A stretch of DNA of 15,685 bases, taken from Clostridiaceae bacterium. Lineage in GTDB: Bacteria; Bacillota; Clostridia; Oscillospirales; Acutalibacteraceae. The notes under the pieces were generated by a model. It had not been told where the DNA came from. It searched no databases and saw nothing but the letters and a program-made list of their open reading frames with translations. The stretch is taken from NCBI GenBank assembly GCA_904501675.1, contig CAJGCL010000040.1, positions 1 through 15,685 on the forward strand, written 5' to 3'. Shown here piece by piece: positions 13,270-15,685 of this stretch (the first letter of the stretch is position 1; every line of letters begins with the position of its first letter). A program made the position numbers and the translations under genes.

Positions 13270-14220
13270 ATGAAAAAATCAGCAAAAGCATTATTAGGTG
13301 CAGCAGGTGTTTTCACAGGTATAGGAATTGGAATGAATGCCTTTGTTCTCACTCGTGTTTCAAAAACTTTTTCAGACAAGAAAAAAGAAATTGAAGAAAA
13401 GAAAAATCCTACAGATAAAACGCTTCCTGCTAACATTCTCAGAGCCGAGGGTGATGCCTGGGTTGATACACAGGATTACGAACATATTGTTATTAAAAAC
13501 AGAGAAAATAAATCTATTCATAGCCTCGTTGTTAAACAAAAAGAACCATCAGATAAATGGCTCGTTTGTGTTCATGGTTATACAAGTTCCCCTAAGGGTA
13601 TGGGCAGTTACGCTCTTCACTATTACGAAAGAGGATATAATGTTATTCTCCCTTGCCTGAGAGGACACGATATGAGTGAACACCAGCACATTTCAATGGG
13701 TTGGCTTGACAGACTCGATGTTGTTGACTGGATTCAGTATCTTATCAGCGTTTATGGAAGCGAAATAAAAATTGTTCTTCACGGCGTTTCAATGGGTGCG
13801 GCAACTGTTATGATGGCTACAGGCGAAAATCTCCCATTTAATGTTAAATGCTGCGTTGCAGACTGTGGCTTCTCAACAGTATGGGATGAATTCAAAAACG
13901 AACTTAAGGCTACATATCATCTTCACGCATTCCCTACCCTTCATTCAGCAAGCCTTGTAAGTAAGGTTTTTGGCGGCTACGGCTTCAAAGAAGCATCCAG
14001 CTTAAAACAGTTAAAAAAATCAAAGACACCTACTATCTTCCTTCATGGAGAAAAAGATGAATTTGTGCCTTACAGAATGATGGACCTTAACTATAACGCA
14101 GCAGCATGCGAGAAAGAAAAAGTTTCTATTCCTGACGCAGAGCATGCAGAAGCTCACCTTGTACACCCCGAAATTTATTGGCCGGCAGTATTTAAATTCG
14201 TTGATAAATATGTAAAATAA
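13270..14220 (+). CDS. Membrane-anchored alpha/beta hydrolase
   Basis: 316 residues from ATG 13270. An in-frame ATG at 13249 would add seven residues, but it lacks a ribosome binding site; GGAAAGG (13253-13259) serves the later one. One N-terminal hydrophobic segment (about 7-27) without a clear cleavage site suggests an anchored enzyme with its domain outside the membrane. Serine-hydrolase motifs: LVCVHGYTSS for the oxyanion hole (98-107), LRGHDMSE (130-137), HGVSMGAATV with nucleophile Ser174, GEKDEFVP with Asp263, and AEHAEAH with His292. It resembles the YqkD-like group of clostridial/bacillar hydrolases; the substrate is unknown and esterase or thioesterase activity is equally possible. 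Divergent from divIVA, closed by its own terminator, no operon partner. Confidence 0.88.
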   Translation: MKKSAKALLGAAGVFTGIGIGMNAFVLTRVSKTFSDKKKEIEEKKNPTDKTLPANILRAEGDAWVDTQDYEHIVIKNRENKSIHSLVVKQKEPSDKWLVCVHGYTSSPKGMGSYALHYYERGYNVILPCLRGHDMSEHQHISMGWLDRLDVVDWIQYLISVYGSEIKIVLHGVSMGAATVMMATGENLPFNVKCCVADCGFSTVWDEFKNELKATYHLHAFPTLHSASLVSKVFGGYGFKEASSLKQLKKSKTPTIFLHGEKDEFVPYRMMDLNYNAAACEKEKVSIPDAEHAEAHLVHPEIYWPAVFKFVDKYVK

Positions 14221-14223
14221 TAT

Positions 14224-14265
14224 AAATGCCCTTTGAGTATCACAGAATATTCAGGGGCATTTTTC
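14224..14265 (+). terminator. Terminator after the alpha/beta hydrolase gene
   Basis: AAATGCCC (14224-14231) pairs with GGGCATTT (14255-14262), with partial pairing of TGA/TCA further in and an internal mismatch. The right arm runs into TTTTT. It starts four bases after the stop codon. Confidence 0.8.
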
Positions 14266-14287
14266 ATATTATATATACTGTCAACAT

Positions 14288-14299
14288 TTGCATATGCAA
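14288..14299. promoter_or_regulatory. 12-bp perfect palindrome upstream of pckG, possible operator
   Basis: TTGCATATGCAA lies about 50 bases before the pckG -35 box in the 210-bp gap between hydrolase and pckG. The position would suit an activator site. Perfect 12-bp palindromes occur by chance a few times in a window of this size, so this is only a candidate. Confidence 0.25.
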
Positions 14300-14347
14300 C
14301 ATCTTGAAACTTTAGTTAAAAAAATCACAATATTTTGTAAAATACTC

Positions 14348-14376
14348 TTGCTTTTAGGTGTTTTTTATTGTAGAAT
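14348..14376 (+). promoter_or_regulatory. Promoter for pckG
   Basis: TTGCTT (14348-14353), a 17-base spacer, TAGAAT (14371-14376). Predicted start near 14383, giving a leader of about 48 bases with AGGAGG at 14417-14422, eight bases before the ATG. Confidence 0.68.
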
Positions 14377-14430
14377 ATCTATGATTACAAAATAGGTTAT
14401 TTTGGATTAATTTTACAGGAGGTTATACTA

Positions 14431-15685
14431 ATGTCAGCATTAACCACAAACAAAAGCGTACTTTCCTGGATTGATGAAAAGGTTGAGCTTGTAAAGCCCG
14501 ACAAAATCGTATGGATTGACGGTTCAAAAGAACAAATTGAAGAATTAAGAGCACAGGCTTGTGCTACAGGTGAGCTTGTTAAGCTCAATCAGGAGCTTCT
14601 TCCTGATTGCTATCTTCACAGAACAGCTGTAAATGACGTTGCTCGTGTTGAAGACAGAACTCTTATCTGCTCAAAGAAAGAAGAAGATGCAGGTCCAACA
14701 AACCACTGGATGGATCCCGAAAAAGCATATGAAATGCTTTATGATATTGCAAAAGACAGCTACAAGGGCAGAACAATGTATGTTATCCCTTATTCAATGG
14801 GCCCTGTAGGTTCACCTTTTGCTAAAGTTGGTATCGAGCTTACAGACTCTATTTATGTTGTACTCAACATGGTTATCATGACAAGAGTAGGTACAGCTGT
14901 ATTAGAAGTTCTTGGAGATAGCGAGGATTGGGTACGTGGTCTTCACTGCCGTTGCGACATCGACGCTGAAAAGAGATGGATTTGCCAGTTCCCTGAAGAT
15001 AACACAATTATCTCCGTTAACTCAGGTTACGGCGGAAACGTTCTTCTTGGTAAAAAGTGCTTTGCTCTTCGTATTGCTTCTTATCAGGGTAAAAACGAAG
15101 GCTGGCAGGCAGAGCATATGCTTATCCTTGGTATTCAGAATCCTAAGGGTGAGGTTAAGTACATCTGCGCTGCTTTCCCATCAGCTTGCGGTAAAACAAA
15201 CCTTGCTATGCTTATCCCACCTGCTCTCTATCAGGAAAAGGGTTACAAAGTATGGTGCGTTGGTGACGATATTTCTTGGATTCGTAAGGGTCCTGACGGA
15301 AGACTTTACGCTATCAACCCAGAAAACGGCTTCTTCGGCGTTGCACCTGGTACAAACGTAAAATCTAACCCTAATGCTCTTGCTTCTACACAGAAGGGAA
15401 CAATTTTCACAAACGTTGCTCATAACCTTGATAACAATACAGTTTGGTGGGAAGGTCTCGATAAGAATCCTCCTGCAAACGCTGTTGAATGGAAGGGCAA
15501 CCCATGGAATGGTCAGGAAAGCGAAGAAAAAGGCGCACATCCAAATAGCCGTTTCACAGCTCCAGCTGCAAACTGCCCATGCCTCAGCTCAGAATTCGAG
15601 AATCCAAACGGTGTGCCGATTTCAGCTATCGTATTTGGTGGCAGACGCGCTAAGCTCGCTCCACTTGTATATCAGTCACGCGACT
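14431..15685 (+). CDS. pckG: GTP-dependent phosphoenolpyruvate carboxykinase, 5' part
   Basis: ATG 14431 follows a near-ideal AGGAGG (14417-14422). 418 residues are visible and the frame is still open at the window end; the family is about 600 long. The enzyme interconverts oxaloacetate plus GTP with PEP, CO2 and GDP. The GTP type is shown by the P-loop FPSACGKTNLAML (249-261, hyper-reactive Cys253 of this class) rather than the GLSGTGKTT of ATP enzymes, by VGDDISW (277-283) with metal-binding Asp, by YVIPYSMGPVGSP (117-129), by GYGGNVLLGKK (199-209) and by NSRFTAPAANCPC (372-384). His229 is in the expected metal-binding place. In fermenting anaerobes it may run in the carboxylating direction, making oxaloacetate (inference). 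Own promoter, no visible operon partner. Confidence 0.95.
   Translation, partial: MSALTTNKSVLSWIDEKVELVKPDKIVWIDGSKEQIEELRAQACATGELVKLNQELLPDCYLHRTAVNDVARVEDRTLICSKKEEDAGPTNHWMDPEKAYEMLYDIAKDSYKGRTMYVIPYSMGPVGSPFAKVGIELTDSIYVVLNMVIMTRVGTAVLEVLGDSEDWVRGLHCRCDIDAEKRWICQFPEDNTIISVNSGYGGNVLLGKKCFALRIASYQGKNEGWQAEHMLILGIQNPKGEVKYICAAFPSACGKTNLAMLIPPALYQEKGYKVWCVGDDISWIRKGPDGRLYAINPENGFFGVAPGTNVKSNPNALASTQKGTIFTNVAHNLDNNTVWWEGLDKNPPANAVEWKGNPWNGQESEEKGAHPNSRFTAPAANCPCLSSEFENPNGVPISAIVFGGRRAKLAPLVYQSRD

Noticed and set aside
14912..15540. Open frames of 149 (+) and 119 (-) codons over the pckG region
   Set aside because: The pckG frame is open and carries PEPCK motifs throughout; these are overlapping shadows, favoured by the biased codon use of a probably highly expressed gene.
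1..15685. Mobile element, prophage, CRISPR or defence-system content
   Set aside because: No integrase, transposase, terminal repeats, direct-repeat arrays or restriction/toxin genes were found; gene content is housekeeping with consistent base composition.

Overview
The window looks like chromosome from an AT-rich, Gram-positive anaerobe of the class Clostridia, most likely Oscillospiraceae/Ruminococcaceae-like. The grounds are the IreB-family regulator, DivIVA, the strong AGGAGG-type ribosome binding sites, several TTG starts, and a secreted SGNH hydrolase carrying the Cys-rich and Fn3-like surface repeats typical of gut clostridia. Almost everything is housekeeping. I see no phage, transposon, CRISPR array, toxin-antitoxin or defence locus, and no tRNA or rRNA gene.

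Layout. (1) 1-1143, + strand: 3' part of pheT. (2) 1225-1777, +: ireB and an uncharacterised 94-residue protein, behind a good sigma-A-type promoter and closed by a hairpin terminator. (3) 1913-4888, +: a monocistronic gene for a 991-residue secreted SGNH hydrolase. It meets (4) at a perfect 13-bp bidirectional terminator. (4) 7392-4924, - strand: tsaE-tsaB-rpiB-metallophosphoesterase, tightly packed. (5) 7484-8662, +: a rodA/ftsW (SEDS) gene divergent from tsaE, the two promoters overlapping at their -10 boxes. It ends at a second bidirectional terminator facing (6). (6) 13107-8710, -: divIVA-ttdB-DUF47-pcrA, a four-gene operon with overlaps or gaps of at most 12 bp. (7) 13270-14220, +: a membrane-anchored alpha/beta hydrolase, then a terminator. 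(8) 14431 to the window end, +: the first 418 residues of GTP-type PEP carboxykinase, with its own promoter.

How they work together. TsaE and TsaB belong to the t6A37 tRNA modification complex; TsaD is not in the window. RodA-like SEDS and DivIVA act in wall growth and division, and IreB links to Ser/Thr-kinase envelope signalling. PEPCK and the fumarase-type beta subunit touch the PEP/C4-dicarboxylate node. The least ordinary points are a class I fumarase/tartrate dehydratase beta subunit without its alpha partner, translationally coupled to divIVA; the unexplained small protein behind ireB; the mosaic secreted hydrolase without a recognisable wall anchor; and an apparent insertion of about 40 residues in PcrA. 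I did not find a convincing new multi-gene system. Domain calls are from recognition of motifs, not from database searches.
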